The notes: generated by a model from the letters alone, not told the origin. Counted from the stretch's first letter, positions 47,085-56,999 are shown. The stretch: DNA of 64,000 bases from Cedecea neteri NBRC 105707 = ATCC 33855 (GCF_001571265.1 NZ_BCTL01000040.1:1-64000); one strand, 5' to 3'. A program made the numbers and translations.

Positions 47085-48509
47085 TTAAGGCTGGTAAGTC
47101 CCTACTCCAATTTCATTCTCTTTGCGGGTACGAGCAATGACGGATGCTGGGGTTTCAGCAATACGCAGGCCCATTTCGCTTTCAGTGCGCACCAGCTTCG
47201 CCCGCAGGGAGTTAGTCAGGACTTCGGTGATTTCGACATCCACGAATTTCCCTACCATATCCGGTGTTCCTTCGAAGTTAACCACGCGGTTATTCTCGGT
47301 GCGGCCGGACAGCTGCATAATGCTTTTACGCGAAGTTCCCTCCACCAGAATGCGCTGCACCGTGCCCAGCATTTTACGGCTCCATTCCATTACCTGCTGG
47401 TTAATACGATCCTGCAGGATATAAAGGCGCTGCTTTTTCTCTTCTTCCGGCACGTCGTCAACCATATCGGCCGCCGGAGTCCCCGGACGAGCAGAGAAGA
47501 TAAAGCTAAAGCTGGTGTCAAAGTTGACGTCAGCAATCAGCTTCATGGTTTGCTCAAAGTCCTGGCTGGTTTCGCCCGGGAAGCCGACGATAAAGTCTGA
47601 GCTGATCTGGATGTCCGGGCGCGCAGCGCGCAGTTTGCGAATAGTGGATTTATACTCCAGCGCGGTATGCGTTCGGCCCATCATGTTCAGCACGCGGTCG
47701 GCGCCGCTTTGAATAGGCAGGTGCAGGAAGCTCACCAGCTCCGGCGTGTCGCGGTACACTTCGATGATGTCATCGGTAAATTCGATTGGGTGGCTGGTGG
47801 TGAAGCGGATACGGTCGATGCCGTCAATCGCCGCAACCAGACGCAAGAGTTCGGCAAACGAGCAGATGCCGCCGTCGTAAGCCGCGCCACGGTATGCGTT
47901 AACGTTCTGGCCAAGTAAGTTGACTTCACGCACGCCCTGTTCCGCCAGTTGGGCGATTTCAAACAGAATATCGTCACTTGGGCGGCTGACTTCTTCCCCA
48001 CGCGTGTACGGGACTACGCAATAGGTGCAATATTTGTTGCAGCCTTCCATGATGGAGACGTAAGCGGTCGGACCTTCTGCTTTAGGTTCAGGCAGACGAT
48101 CAAATTTTTCGATTTCCGGGAAGCTGACATCCACCACCGGGCTGCGTGTGCCACGAACCTGGTTGATCATCTCCGGCAGGCGATGCAGGGTTTGCGGACC
48201 AAAAACGATGTCTACATAGTGTGCCCGTTGGCGGATTTTTTTCCCTTCCTGAGAGGCAACGCAGCCGCCGACGCCAATGATCACGTCCGGACGTTTGGCT
48301 TTAATATGCTTCCAGCGCCCCAGCAGGTGAAACACCTTTTCCTGTGCTTTTTCGCGAATAGAACAAGTGTTTAGCAGCAGAACGTCCGCTTCATTCGCGT
48401 TATCGGTCAGCGTAAAGCCGTGGGTGCTGTCCAGCAGGTCGGCCATCTTGGATGAATCGTATTCGTTCATCTGGCAGCCCCAGGTTTTTATATGGAGTTT
48501 TTTTGTCAT
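47085..48509 (-). CDS. miaB: tRNA-2-methylthio-N6-dimethylallyladenosine synthase
   Basis: Radical-SAM methylthiotransferase that completes ms2i6A37 in tRNAs reading U-starting codons. It has 474 residues, as in E. coli. The N-terminal cluster domain ([15 protein letters not shown]) is followed by the radical-SAM motif [17 protein letters not shown] and a C-terminal TRAM domain (about 380-445). The frame is open 6 codons upstream; the ATG at 48509 is the conserved start. Confidence 0.97.
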   Translation of the reverse strand: MTKKLHIKTWGCQMNEYDSSKMADLLDSTHGFTLTDNANEADVLLLNTCSIREKAQEKVFHLLGRWKHIKAKRPDVIIGVGGCVASQEGKKIRQRAHYVDIVFGPQTLHRLPEMINQVRGTRSPVVDVSFPEIEKFDRLPEPKAEGPTAYVSIMEGCNKYCTYCVVPYTRGEEVSRPSDDILFEIAQLAEQGVREVNLLGQNVNAYRGAAYDGGICSFAELLRLVAAIDGIDRIRFTTSHPIEFTDDIIEVYRDTPELVSFLHLPIQSGADRVLNMMGRTHTALEYKSTIRKLRAARPDIQISSDFIVGFPGETSQDFEQTMKLIADVNFDTSFSFIFSARPGTPAADMVDDVPEEEKKQRLYILQDRINQQVMEWSRKMLGTVQRILVEGTSRKSIMQLSGRTENNRVVNFEGTPDMVGKFVDVEITEVLTNSLRAKLVRTESEMGLRIAETPASVIARTRKENEIGVGTYQP

Positions 48510-48632
48510 CGACTTGCCATTGCTCAAGGTGAAGTCAGGAATTAAGCCGGATAGTGTAATGCTTTGCTATGGATGTGACCAGCCTGGGAAAAGCCAGTAG
48601 AATTAGCAAAGATGAATGAAGGAAAGAGACTT

Positions 48633-49808
48633 ATGGCAAATCAACCAATTGAAGTAGCCGTTGTTGGCGGTGGCATGGTCGGTGCGGCGGCCGCGCTGGG
48701 GCTGGCGCAGCACGGTTTTCGTGTGGCGGTGATTGAACATCATGCACCTGAGGCTTTTGTTCCTGGCAGCCAGCCGGATGTCCGCATTTCTGCCATCAGC
48801 AGCGCATCGGTTGGGCTGCTCAAGTCTCTTGGCGTGTGGGACAAGGTTTTAGCGATGCGGGCTCATCCCTATCGCCGCCTGGAAACCTGGGAGTGGGAGA
48901 GCGCGCACGTCAGTTTTGATGCTGCGGAGCTGAGTCTGCCCGAGCTAGGTTTCATGGTGGAGAATAGCGTGCTGCAGCGCGTACTTTGGGAAGCGCTGGA
49001 AGCGCACCCGCAGGTCACTTTGCGTTGCCCGGCCAGGCTGCGGCAAATCCATCGCCAACCAGCAGGCTGGACGCTCGAGTTTGAAGAAGGTGCTTCACTT
49101 GATACTGAAATGGTGATTGGCGCGGACGGCGCGAATTCTCAGGTCAGAAAATGGGCCGGTATTGGCGTGCATGCCTGGCAGTATCGTCAATCCTGCATGC
49201 TAGTTACCGTTAAATGCGAGCTTGAGCCGGGGGACAGCACCTGGCAGCACTTCACGCCAACAGGGCCGCATGCTTTCCTGCCGTTGTTCGATAACTGGGC
49301 CTCTCTGGTTTGGTATGACACGCCGGCACGCATTCGTCAGCTGCAGGGAATGAACATGCCACAGCTGCAAAAAGCGATTACGGCCACTTTCCCTGAGCGG
49401 CTTGGGACGGTCACGCCGTTGGCCTGTGGCGCATTTCCTCTGACTCGTCGACACGCTTTGAAGTACGTCCAGCCAGGGCTGGCCCTGATAGGGGATGCGG
49501 CACATACGATTCACCCTTTGGCCGGGCAGGGCGTAAACCTGGGTTATCGCGATGTGGATGCTTTGCTTGATGTGATAATTAATGCTCGTAGCCACGCCGA
49601 GGACTGGAAGAGTTCGGCGATCCTGAAACGCTACCAGGCGCGTCGTCAGGCGGACAACTTCCTGATGCAGAGCGGAATGGATCTGTTCTATGCCGGATTC
49701 AGTAATAATCTGGGGCCGCTGCGCGTGGTGCGAAATATTGGGCTGATGGCGGCGGAAAGAGCCGGTGGCCTGAAGCGTAAAGCGCTGAAATACGCCCTCG
49801 GATTATAG
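48633..49808 (+). CDS. ubiF: 3-demethoxyubiquinol 3-hydroxylase
   Basis: FAD-dependent monooxygenase for the C6 hydroxylation step of ubiquinone synthesis. It has 391 residues, as in E. coli. The dinucleotide-binding fold is VAVVGGGMVGAAAALGLAQH; IGADGANSQVR and LIGDAAHTIHPLAGQGVNLG bind FAD. The ATG at 48633 gives the E. coli-like N-terminus; an in-frame start 7 codons earlier has less support. It is transcribed divergently from miaB. Confidence 0.96.
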   Translation: MANQPIEVAVVGGGMVGAAAALGLAQHGFRVAVIEHHAPEAFVPGSQPDVRISAISSASVGLLKSLGVWDKVLAMRAHPYRRLETWEWESAHVSFDAAELSLPELGFMVENSVLQRVLWEALEAHPQVTLRCPARLRQIHRQPAGWTLEFEEGASLDTEMVIGADGANSQVRKWAGIGVHAWQYRQSCMLVTVKCELEPGDSTWQHFTPTGPHAFLPLFDNWASLVWYDTPARIRQLQGMNMPQLQKAITATFPERLGTVTPLACGAFPLTRRHALKYVQPGLALIGDAAHTIHPLAGQGVNLGYRDVDALLDVIINARSHAEDWKSSAILKRYQARRQADNFLMQSGMDLFYAGFSNNLGPLRVVRNIGLMAAERAGGLKRKALKYALGL

Positions 49809-49865
49809 TGAAGATGCGCAGGGCGGTTTACCGCTCTGCTGATTCTGGCTAAATACCAGATAGCA

Positions 49866-49889
49866 AAAAGCCCGCTTGCGCGGGCTTTT
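49866..49889. terminator. bidirectional terminator between ubiF and the tRNA operon
   Basis: AAAAGCCCGC pairs with GCGGGCTTTT around a 4-base loop. Its T-rich arms on both strands allow it to end both ubiF and the converging tRNA transcript. Confidence 0.92.
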
Positions 49890-49896
49890 CATTGTG

Positions 49897-49971
49897 TGGC
49901 TGGGGTACGAGGATTCGAACCTCGGAATGCTGGTATCAGAAACCAGAGCCTTACCGCTTGGCGATACCCCA
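49897..49971 (-). tRNA. glnX: tRNA-Gln (CTG anticodon)
   Basis: 75 bases including the encoded CCA. The acceptor stem TGGGGTA pairs with TACCCCA, the anticodon loop reads TTCTGAT with CTG, and the T-loop GTTCGAATC is normal. Last gene of the tRNA operon. Confidence 0.96.
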
Positions 49972-50007
49972 ACAGGGTGCGCTCACAGAGTGAACGACTT
50001 TTTAAAT

Positions 50008-50082
50008 TGGCTGGGGTACGAGGATTCGAACCTCGGAATGCTGGTATCAGAAACCAGAGCCTTACCGCTTGGCGATACCCCA
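50008..50082 (-). tRNA. glnV: tRNA-Gln (CTG anticodon)
   Basis: 75 bases including CCA, identical to the copy at 49897-49971 throughout. Anticodon CTG. Confidence 0.96.
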
Positions 50083-50127
50083 ACAATTTTTTTGGATTTA
50101 TCGAACTTAATCAATAATTCCTTTGTA

Positions 50128-50204
50128 TGGTGGCTACGACGGGATTCGAACCTGTGACCCCATCATTATGAGTGATGTGCTCTAACCAGCTGAGCTACGT
50201 AGCC
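50128..50204 (-). tRNA. metU: tRNA-Met (elongator, CAT)
   Basis: 77 bases including CCA. It begins GGCTACGTAGCTCAG and has anticodon CAT in the loop CTCATAA, the elongator form. It is identical to the copy at 50530-50606. Confidence 0.96.
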
Positions 50205-50225
50205 GAACTTTATCATATTTTTCGA

Positions 50226-50300
50226 TGGCTGGGGTACCTGGATTCGAACCAGGGAATGCCGGTATCAAAAACCGGTGCCTTACCGCTTGGCGATACCCCA
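50226..50300 (-). tRNA. glnW: tRNA-Gln (TTG anticodon)
   Basis: 75 bases including CCA. It shares the acceptor and D arms of the CTG forms but has TTG in the loop TTTTGAT and a different anticodon and T stem. Confidence 0.96.
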
Positions 50301-50337
50301 ATGACCGTCGCGGTAAACCGCATGTCTCGAAAAATAA

Positions 50338-50412
50338 TGGCTGGGGTACCTGGATTCGAACCAGGGAATGCCGGTATCAAAAACCGGTGCCTTACCGCTT
50401 GGCGATACCCCA
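50338..50412 (-). tRNA. glnU: tRNA-Gln (TTG anticodon)
   Basis: 75 bases including CCA, identical to the copy at 50226-50300. Anticodon TTG. Confidence 0.96.
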
Positions 50413-50434
50413 TCCGTGCAACGCGAGAGATAAA

Positions 50435-50519
50435 TGGTGCGGGAGGCGAGACTTGAACTCGCACACCTTGCGGCGCCAGAACCTAAATCTGGTGCGTCTA
50501 CCAATTTCGCCACTCCCGC
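50435..50519 (-). tRNA. leuW: tRNA-Leu (TAG anticodon)
   Basis: 85 bases including CCA, with the long variable arm of class II tRNAs. It starts GCGGGAGTGGCGAAATTGG and the anticodon loop holds TAG. Confidence 0.96.
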
Positions 50520-50529
50520 ATAAAAAAGA

Positions 50530-50606
50530 TGGTGGCTACGACGGGATTCGAACCTGTGACCCCATCATTATGAGTGATGTGCTCTAACCAGCTGAGCTAC
50601 GTAGCC
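50530..50606 (-). tRNA. metT: tRNA-Met (elongator, CAT)
   Basis: 77 bases including CCA. First gene of the tRNA operon, about 40 bases after the promoter. Same sequence as metU. Confidence 0.96.
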
Positions 50607-50644
50607 ATCTTTTTACGCGCTACCTTATCGGCGTTGCGGGGCGC

Positions 50645-50673
50645 ATTATGCTGAGTTGACTCTACAGCGTCAA
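50645..50673 (-). promoter_or_regulatory. promoter of the metT-leuW-gln tRNA operon
   Basis: On the minus strand TTGACG, 17 bases, CATAAT, followed by the GC-rich discriminator GCGCCCCGC typical of stringently controlled stable-RNA promoters. AGTTGAC and GTCAACT form a perfect inverted repeat across the -35 and spacer. Confidence 0.82.
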
Positions 50674-50816
50674 CTAGTTTTTTCCCGAAAACCGGCTCAG
50701 AATGCTCGTTTGAATGACTTGCGAACAGCTTGCTTGAAATATCGACAATAACGCACGTTTTTGTTTTTAATTCCGGTTAAAAACAGGGATAAAGCCCCGG
50801 CAGGAATACAGAAACG

Positions 50817-50840
50817 ACAACGGGCCATAAGGCCCGTTGT
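50817..50840 (-). terminator. hairpin after asnB
   Basis: ACAACGGGCC and GGCCCGTTGT form a perfect 10-bp stem with a 4-base loop, 17 bases past the asnB stop. The following minus-strand bases are only partly T-rich. Confidence 0.7.
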
Positions 50841-50857
50841 TTTAAGCTAAATCAGGA

Positions 50858-52519
50858 TTAATAGGCGGCCTGGTGCACGCCAACCGCACGTCCTGATGGA
50901 TCGTTCATGGTTTTGAATGACTCATCCCATTCGATCGCTTTTGCGGAAGAACAGGCTACAGACGGGCCGCCAGGTACGCATTCTGCTGCGCTCTGCAGCG
51001 GGAACAGCTCTTCGAAGATTTCACGGTATAAATACGCCTCTTTCGAGCCCGGCGTGTTGTACGGGAAGCGGTAGGCTGCGGTGGCCAACTGCTGGTCGCT
51101 GATCTGCTCGGCGGCCACTTCCTTCAGCGTATCAATCCAGCTGTAGCCTACGCCGTCAGAGAACTGTTCTTTCTGGCGCCACGCCACGCTTGCCGGCAGG
51201 TAGGATTCGAAGCACTCACGCAGGACATGCTTCTCCATTTTGCCGTTGCCGCACATTTTATCCTGTGGGTTGATGCGCATTGCCACATCGAGGAATTTTT
51301 TATCCAGGAACGGCACGCGGGCTTCAACGCCCCAGGCGGACATTGCCTTGTTGGCGCGGGCACAGTCAAACATGTGCAGCGCCTGTAATTTGCGCACGGT
51401 TTCTTCATGCAGTTCTTTGGCGTCTGGCGCTTTGTGGAAGTACAGATAACCGCCGAATACCTCATCAGAACCTTCCCCGGACAACACCATTTTGATGCCC
51501 ATCGCTTTGATTTTACGCGACATCAGGTACATCGGTGTCGAAGCGCGGATCGTTGTCACATCGTAAGTTTCGATGTGATAGATAACATCGCGGATCGCAT
51601 CCAGGCCTTCTTGTACGGTGAAGTGGATCTCGTGGTGAACCGTGCCCAGGTGGTTAGCGACTTCCTGCGCGGCTTTCAGATCAGGAGAACCTTCCAGACC
51701 CACAGCGAAGGAGTGCAGCTGTGGCCACCAGGCTTCGCTGCGCTCTTCATCTTCTACGCGGCGCGCGGCGAATTTCTTGGTGATAGCGGAAATAACGGAA
51801 GAGTCCAGCCCGCCCGACAGCAGCACACCGTAAGGCACGTCGGACATCAGGTGGCTCTTCACGGAATCTTCCAGTGCCTGACGAAGCGCGTTTTTGTCCG
51901 TTACGTTGTCTTTTACTTCTTCATAGCTAAACCAGTCGCGCTGGTAGTAACTGCGGATTTCGCCGTCTTTACTCCACAGGTAACTTCCCGCCGGGAATTC
52001 TTTGATGGTGCGGCAAACGGGTACCAGGGCTTTCATTTCTGAAGCGACATACAGGTTGCCGTGTTCATCGTGGCCCATATATAGCGGGATAATACCAATG
52101 TGGTCACGGCCAATCAGGTAAGCGTCTTGTTCGCTGTCATAAAGTGCGAAAGCGAACATCCCCTGCAGATCGTCAAGGAAGTCCGGGCCTTTTTCCTGAT
52201 AGAGCGCGAGGATGACTTCACAGTCTGAACCGGTCTGGAAGGTATAGCGGTCACCGTATTCGGCGCGCAGAGCCTGGTGGTTGTAGATTTCACCGTTAAC
52301 AGCCAGAGCGTGAGTTTTTTGCGTGTTGTAAAGCGGCTGAGCCCCTGCGTTGACGTCAACAATGGACAAACGTTCGTGAACAAGAATAGCTTTATCGCTG
52401 GCGTAAACACCTGACCAGTCCGGGCCACGGTGGCGCATCAGGCGTGATAATTCCAGCGCTTTTTTGCGCAATTCAACTGCATCGGTTTTGATATCCAGAA
52501 CGCCAAAGATAGAACACAT
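50858..52519 (-). CDS. asnB: asparagine synthetase B (glutamine-hydrolysing)
   Basis: Makes asparagine from aspartate using glutamine or ammonia. It has 553 residues. After Met removal the N-terminal Cys (MCSIFGVLD) is the glutaminase nucleophile of a class II domain, and LLSGGLDSSVI at about residue 230 is the ATP pyrophosphatase loop of the synthetase domain. The frame is open 42 codons upstream, but only the ATG at 52519 exposes Cys2. Confidence 0.97.
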   Translation of the reverse strand: MCSIFGVLDIKTDAVELRKKALELSRLMRHRGPDWSGVYASDKAILVHERLSIVDVNAGAQPLYNTQKTHALAVNGEIYNHQALRAEYGDRYTFQTGSDCEVILALYQEKGPDFLDDLQGMFAFALYDSEQDAYLIGRDHIGIIPLYMGHDEHGNLYVASEMKALVPVCRTIKEFPAGSYLWSKDGEIRSYYQRDWFSYEEVKDNVTDKNALRQALEDSVKSHLMSDVPYGVLLSGGLDSSVISAITKKFAARRVEDEERSEAWWPQLHSFAVGLEGSPDLKAAQEVANHLGTVHHEIHFTVQEGLDAIRDVIYHIETYDVTTIRASTPMYLMSRKIKAMGIKMVLSGEGSDEVFGGYLYFHKAPDAKELHEETVRKLQALHMFDCARANKAMSAWGVEARVPFLDKKFLDVAMRINPQDKMCGNGKMEKHVLRECFESYLPASVAWRQKEQFSDGVGYSWIDTLKEVAAEQISDQQLATAAYRFPYNTPGSKEAYLYREIFEELFPLQSAAECVPGGPSVACSSAKAIEWDESFKTMNDPSGRAVGVHQAAY

Positions 52520-52795
52520 ATAACTTCTCCGTACACTTGCCTGAGCGATTTGAGTTGTGGTGCTGCGTTGCCGATTTTTTGCTTTTACTGCGGCTTTGCT
52601 GCGTTGCTTAGTAATGAAAATGCTCAATCGCTGAAGGGAATGCAAGGGTTTTAGCGTTCAGCTAATAAATAGTGCAGTGAGGATTGCTGATTTATGAAAA
52701 ATGCTGATGTTTTTGGCATGAAAATTAACGGATCGTCAATTTTTAACAATTTGCACTGAAGTTTGATTCGCCTGGGCGGCAATTTTTTGTCGATA
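52520..52795. other. asnB upstream region
   Basis: The spacer must carry the asnB promoter and leader, but no pair of -35/-10 boxes stands out, and I see no small gene or strong RNA fold apart from the nag terminator at its right end. Confidence 0.35.
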
Positions 52796-52825
52796 AATAA
52801 AAAATGCCGGCTGGATGCCGGCATT
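52796..52825 (-). terminator. terminator of the nag operon
   Basis: On the minus strand AATGCCGG and CCGGCATT form an 8-bp stem followed by TTTTTTATTT, 6 bases after the nagD stop. Confidence 0.9.
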
Positions 52826-52830
52826 CTGAA

Positions 52831-53586
52831 TTAGAAGATATCGATTTCCGCCACCGAGGGATAAATCCAGCTCGGCCGGAACGGCATATCGTCAACGTTG
52901 TTCAGGCTGGAGACGCCGGAGAGAACAAGGATGGTTTCAAGCCCGGCCTGGAAGCCCGCGAGAATATCCGTCCGCAGGTTATCGCCGACGATAACGGTTT
53001 GCTCGGAATGCGCCTGCATTTTGTTAAGCGCCGCGCGAATAATCCACGGGCTTGGTTTGCCGACATAAAACGGCTCGCGTCCGGAAATTTTCTCAATACC
53101 GGCACAAAGCGCGCCGCAGGCCGGGCTAAAGCCGTGGCCGTGGCTGTCAGGGTTGGTGGCAATAAAACGCGCCCCGTTCGCTACGAAGTACGCGGCTTTG
53201 TGCATCATCTCCCAGTTAAAGGAGCGGGTTTCACCGACGATGACAAAGTCAGGATTGATGTCGGTAATAGTAAATCCAGCTTTATAGAGCTCGTGAATCA
53301 GCGCGCCTTCACCGACGACGTAGGCTTTTTTACCTTCCTGGCGACGGAGGAAATCGGCCGTGGCCATGGCGGAGGTGTAAAACACGCTCTCCGGTACGTC
53401 GATGCCCGCGGAGGCAAAGCGGTTGGCAAGATCCTGGCTGGTCTGGGAAGGGTAGTTGGTCAGCAGCACCAGCGGCATTTCTTTTTCAAGAATACGTGCC
53501 AGAAATTCATTAGCGCCCGGCACGGCGACGTTGTCGTGCATCAGCACGCCGTCGATATCACAAATTACGTTCTGGATGGTGGTCAT
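52831..53586 (-). CDS. nagD: UMP/ribonucleotide phosphatase NagD (HAD family)
   Basis: HAD-superfamily phosphatase acting on UMP and related nucleotides. It has 251 residues. The nucleophile motif is VICDIDGVLM, motif II LLTNYPSQT, and motif IV VIVGDNLRTDILAGF. A TTG two codons upstream opens the frame, but the ATG at 53586 is preferred. It ends the nagBACD operon, 62 bases after nagC. Confidence 0.95.
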   Translation of the reverse strand: MTTIQNVICDIDGVLMHDNVAVPGANEFLARILEKEMPLVLLTNYPSQTSQDLANRFASAGIDVPESVFYTSAMATADFLRRQEGKKAYVVGEGALIHELYKAGFTITDINPDFVIVGETRSFNWEMMHKAAYFVANGARFIATNPDSHGHGFSPACGALCAGIEKISGREPFYVGKPSPWIIRAALNKMQAHSEQTVIVGDNLRTDILAGFQAGLETILVLSGVSSLNNVDDMPFRPSWIYPSVAEIDIF

Positions 53587-53648
53587 TAACAACTCTGGCT
53601 CACGGAATGAAGTCGGTAACTATAGCGTAAAATGCTGCCTGGGCAGCA

Positions 53649-54869
53649 TTAACTTTCCAGCAGATGCTGAAGCAAGACGCCATTCAGCATTGAACGCTTA
53701 ACCAGCGCAAACGCCCCAATGGCCGAACGGTCATCGAGCTTCGAACAGACGATAGGCAAGTTTTTACGGAAGGCATTCAATACCTGCGTATTAATGCAGC
53801 CTTCGATGGCCGGCAGCAGCACTTTTTCAGCTTCTATTATCTCACCGGCAAGCACGACTTTTTGCGGATTAAACAGGTTAATGGCGATGGAAATGGCTTT
53901 CCCCAGGTGGCGGCCAACGTGTTCCAGCACCTCACAGGCCAGCGCATCGCCTTTATTAGCCGCTTTGCAAATGGCCTGAATACTACAATCTTCCAGCGTC
54001 AGACGACTGTTGTAGCCTTGTTCCAGCAAATGGCGGACGCGTTTTTCAATGGCGGCATTCGCGGCGATGGTTTCCAGACAACCAAAGTTACCGCAGTGGC
54101 AGCGCTCGCCTAATGGATCTACCTGGATGTGGCCAATCTCACCGACGTTGCCGTTGCGGCCGATAAAAATCCGCCCGTTTGACAGGATGCCCGCCCCGGT
54201 GCCGCGGTGAACGCGCACCAAAATAGAGTCTTCGCAGTCGTGGGTTGCACCGAAATAGTGCTCGGCCAGCGCCAGGCTGCGAATATCATGGCCGACAAAA
54301 CAGGTCACCTTGAAGCGTTTTTCCAGGCTGTCGACCAGCGCCCAGTTATTGACGGCGATGTGCGGCATATAGCGGATCACGCCGCTTTCAGGGTCAACCA
54401 GCCCGGGTAGGATGACGGAAATAGCGATCAGTTCGCGGGTTTTACGCTGCCAGGTGTCGATAAAGTGGCTGATGGCGTTGAGCAGCGCATGCTCAAGCGT
54501 TTCCTGCGTGCGTTCCGGCAGCGGATAATGCTCTTCTGCGATGGATTTCGCGCTCAGGTCGAACAGGGTAATAGTGGCGTCGTGGCGCCCGAGGCGCACG
54601 CCAATGGCATGAAAGTTACGTGTTTCGGTGATAATAGAGATAGCGCGGCGGCCGCCGGTGGAAGCCTGCTGATCGACTTCTTTTATCAGGCCGCGCTCGA
54701 TAAGCTGACGAGTAATTTTTGTGACGCTGGCGGGCGCAAGCTGGCTTTGTTCGGCAATCTGGATGCGCGAGATGGGACCGTGCTGATCAATCAGGCGATA
54801 GACCGCCGCGCTATTCAGCTGTTTTACCAGGTCAACGTTACCAATTTGGGCTTGTCCGCCAGTCGTCAT
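53649..54869 (-). CDS. nagC: N-acetylglucosamine repressor NagC (ROK family)
   Basis: Repressor of nag and chi genes, released by GlcNAc-6-phosphate. It has 406 residues, as in E. coli. The N-terminal winged helix-turn-helix (about 15-65: LIDQHGPISRIQIAEQSQLA) is followed by a ROK kinase-like domain with the zinc motif CHCGNFGCLE. It lies 5 bases after nagA. Its operators are found before nagE/nagB and probably chiP. Confidence 0.97.
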   Translation of the reverse strand: MTTGGQAQIGNVDLVKQLNSAAVYRLIDQHGPISRIQIAEQSQLAPASVTKITRQLIERGLIKEVDQQASTGGRRAISIITETRNFHAIGVRLGRHDATITLFDLSAKSIAEEHYPLPERTQETLEHALLNAISHFIDTWQRKTRELIAISVILPGLVDPESGVIRYMPHIAVNNWALVDSLEKRFKVTCFVGHDIRSLALAEHYFGATHDCEDSILVRVHRGTGAGILSNGRIFIGRNGNVGEIGHIQVDPLGERCHCGNFGCLETIAANAAIEKRVRHLLEQGYNSRLTLEDCSIQAICKAANKGDALACEVLEHVGRHLGKAISIAINLFNPQKVVLAGEIIEAEKVLLPAIEGCINTQVLNAFRKNLPIVCSKLDDRSAIGAFALVKRSMLNGVLLQHLLES

Positions 54870-54874
54870 GCTAT

Positions 54875-56023
54875 TTACTCAGTTACGACCTCGTTACCAT
54901 TAACGATGGTCTTGATAATTTTATAGTCGCGGGTAAACACGGTCAGGTTAGCCACTTTACCGGCTTCGATTGCGCCGAGGTGCTTATCCACGCCCATCGC
55001 GCGAGCAGGGTAGAGGGTTGCCATACGCAGGACTTCATCCAGCGCGATGGCCGCGTGTTCAACCAAATTGCGAACGCCTTGAATCATGGTCAGTGCCGAC
55101 CCGCTCAGCGTGCCATTCTCATCTACGCACAGACCGTCACGGTAGTATATTGTTTTACCAGCAAAAATGAACTGATCGATGTTGGCACCTGCTGGTGCGG
55201 TTGCATCGGTAACCAGGCACAGTTTATCGCCCTTCACGCGTTTTGCGGTGCGGATGTTCGCATAATCCACATGTAAACCATCGGCAATAATGCCACAGTA
55301 AACGTCTGCTTCATCAAAAATTGCGCCCGCAAGGCCCGGTTCACGGCCGGTAATATACGGCATCGCGTTGAAAAGATGAGTTGCGAAGGTGATCCCGGCG
55401 CGGAAACCAATTTTGGCTTCTTTAAGGGTCGCATTGGAGTGGCCTGCGGAAACGATGATGCCTGCCGCGACCAGTTTCTGGATCACTTCTGGCTCAACCA
55501 TTTCAGGTGCGAGGGTAATTTTGGTGATCACGTCGGCATTCTGGCAGAGGAAATCAACCAGCTGCGCATCCGGCTTGCGGACGAAGCCTGGGTTGTGCGT
55601 TCCTTTCTTCACGATGTTGAGCCACGGCCCTTCAAGGTGTAAGCCCAGCGCCTGATGGCTGTATTTTGCCAGGTATTCGCGCATCACTGTCACGCCCTGC
55701 TTCATCAGTTCGTCGCTGGTGGTGATAAGCGTTGGCAGGTAGCTGGTGCAGCCTGAACGTTCGTTCGCTTTCTGCATGATTTCCAGCGTTTCAACGGAAA
55801 CTGCCTCTGCGGTGTCGTTAAACTGCACGCCGCCGCAGCCGTTCAGTTGAACATCAATAAAACCGGGGGCAATGACGGCACCGCCCACATCGCGCGTTTC
55901 GATACCTGCTGGCAGTGCATCAACAGGGCAAACGCGCTCAATCAGGCCATCGGCAATGACTACCGCGTGGTCATCCAGAATTTCGTGGCCGGTGTAAATC
56001 CGACCGTGGATTAATGCATACAT
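54875..56023 (-). CDS. nagA: N-acetylglucosamine-6-phosphate deacetylase
   Basis: Removes acetate from GlcNAc-6-phosphate. It has 382 residues, as in E. coli. Metal and substrate residues lie in [21 protein letters not shown] and [12 protein letters not shown], and the catalytic Asp in [11 protein letters not shown] gap of 175 bases, with two hairpins, separates it from nagB, wider than in E. coli as I recall. Confidence 0.97.
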   Translation of the reverse strand: MYALIHGRIYTGHEILDDHAVVIADGLIERVCPVDALPAGIETRDVGGAVIAPGFIDVQLNGCGGVQFNDTAEAVSVETLEIMQKANERSGCTSYLPTLITTSDELMKQGVTVMREYLAKYSHQALGLHLEGPWLNIVKKGTHNPGFVRKPDAQLVDFLCQNADVITKITLAPEMVEPEVIQKLVAAGIIVSAGHSNATLKEAKIGFRAGITFATHLFNAMPYITGREPGLAGAIFDEADVYCGIIADGLHVDYANIRTAKRVKGDKLCLVTDATAPAGANIDQFIFAGKTIYYRDGLCVDENGTLSGSALTMIQGVRNLVEHAAIALDEVLRMATLYPARAMGVDKHLGAIEAGKVANLTVFTRDYKIIKTIVNGNEVVTE

Positions 56024-56073
56024 ATCCTACCCCCGGTAATAACGTCGTGCTTTAAGACTGTAAGATCGCAAAT

Positions 56074-56104
56074 AAAGAGGAAAAGCCGAAACACCTTCCT
56101 CTTT
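56074..56104 (-). repeat. hairpin in the nagB-nagA spacer (distal)
   Basis: AAAGAGGAA (56074-56082) and TTCCTCTTT (56096-56104) form a perfect 9-bp stem. With the next hairpin it may adjust message stability or the nagB to nagA ratio. Confidence 0.5.
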
Positions 56105-56146
56105 ATGACTGACGGTAGAAAACCAATATATTGATTTTCCTGAACT

Positions 56147-56185
56147 ACTGATGCCCTCAGCGGTGATCGTCTGAAACGCATCAGT
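56147..56185 (-). repeat. hairpin just after nagB
   Basis: ACTGATGC (56147-56154) and GCATCAGT (56178-56185) form a perfect 8-bp stem enclosing a 23-base loop, 13 bases past the nagB stop. No T-run follows. Confidence 0.45.
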
Positions 56186-56198
56186 GGTTGATCTGGCC

Positions 56199-56999
56199 TT
56201 AAAGGCCTTTAATGTTTTCTGCTTCCAGTTCGTTGAAATACTTCAACGTTTTCACTTTCAGCTCCATAGTGGATGGTTCATCACACACAATCACAGCTTT
56301 CGGATGCAGCTGCAGGCAGGTGATAGTCCACATATGGTTAACGTTACCTTCAACGGCCGCCTGCAGTGCCTGAGCTTTGACGCCGCCCAGCACCAGGATC
56401 ATCACTTCTTCCGCATCCAGCAGGGTACCCACGCCGACGGTCAGTGCGTATTTAGGCACCTGAGTCACGTCGCCGCCGAAGAAGCGGGAGTTTGCCACGC
56501 GGGTGTCATGGGTCAGGGTTTTAATACGGGTGCGGGAAGCCAGAGAAGATGCTGGTTCATTAAATGCGATGTGCCCGTCGTTGCCCACGCCACCCATGAA
56601 CAGGTGGATTTTGCCGTAGGCACGAATTTTTTCTTCGTAACGGCGGCATTCTGCATCAACATCTTCCGCGTTGCCGTTCAGCAGGTTGATGTTTTCCGCT
56701 GGGATATCAACGTGATCAAAGAAGTTACGGTGCATGAAAGTATAATAACTTTCTGGATGCTCTTTTGGCAGACCAACGTATTCATCCATGTTGAACGTAA
56801 CAACGTTCTTAAAGCTAACCTGGCCTGCTTTATGCATCTCAACCAAAGCTTTGTATGCTTCCAGCGGCGTGCCGCCGGTTGGCAGACCCAGAACAAAAGG
56901 ACGGTCTGCGGTCGGCTTGAATGCGTTAATGCGGTTTACAATATGGCGAGCTGCCCATTTGCCGACTTGTGCCGGGGTAGCCAGGGGAATCAGTCTCAT
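56199..56999 (-). CDS. nagB: glucosamine-6-phosphate deaminase
   Basis: Converts glucosamine-6-phosphate to fructose-6-phosphate and ammonia. It has 266 residues from the second of two adjacent ATGs, which has the better distance from the GAGG ribosome site and matches E. coli MRLIPL. Active-site segments are FNMDEYVGL (Asp72 region) and [16 protein letters not shown] (Asp141, His143, Glu148 region). First gene of nagBACD, divergent from nagE. Confidence 0.97.
   Translation of the reverse strand: MRLIPLATPAQVGKWAARHIVNRINAFKPTADRPFVLGLPTGGTPLEAYKALVEMHKAGQVSFKNVVTFNMDEYVGLPKEHPESYYTFMHRNFFDHVDIPAENINLLNGNAEDVDAECRRYEEKIRAYGKIHLFMGGVGNDGHIAFNEPASSLASRTRIKTLTHDTRVANSRFFGGDVTQVPKYALTVGVGTLLDAEEVMILVLGGVKAQALQAAVEGNVNHMWTITCLQLHPKAVIVCDEPSTMELKVKTLKYFNELEAENIKGL

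Noticed and set aside
49876-50587. Reading frames and CRISPR-like repeated blocks across the tRNA cluster
   Set aside because: The repeats are the four tRNA-Gln and two tRNA-Met genes, which fold as tRNAs; the peptides read through them are artefacts.
52520-52795. Promoter boxes TTGCAT and CATTTT ahead of asnB
   Set aside because: Spacing is acceptable but both hexamers are poor; not enough to annotate.
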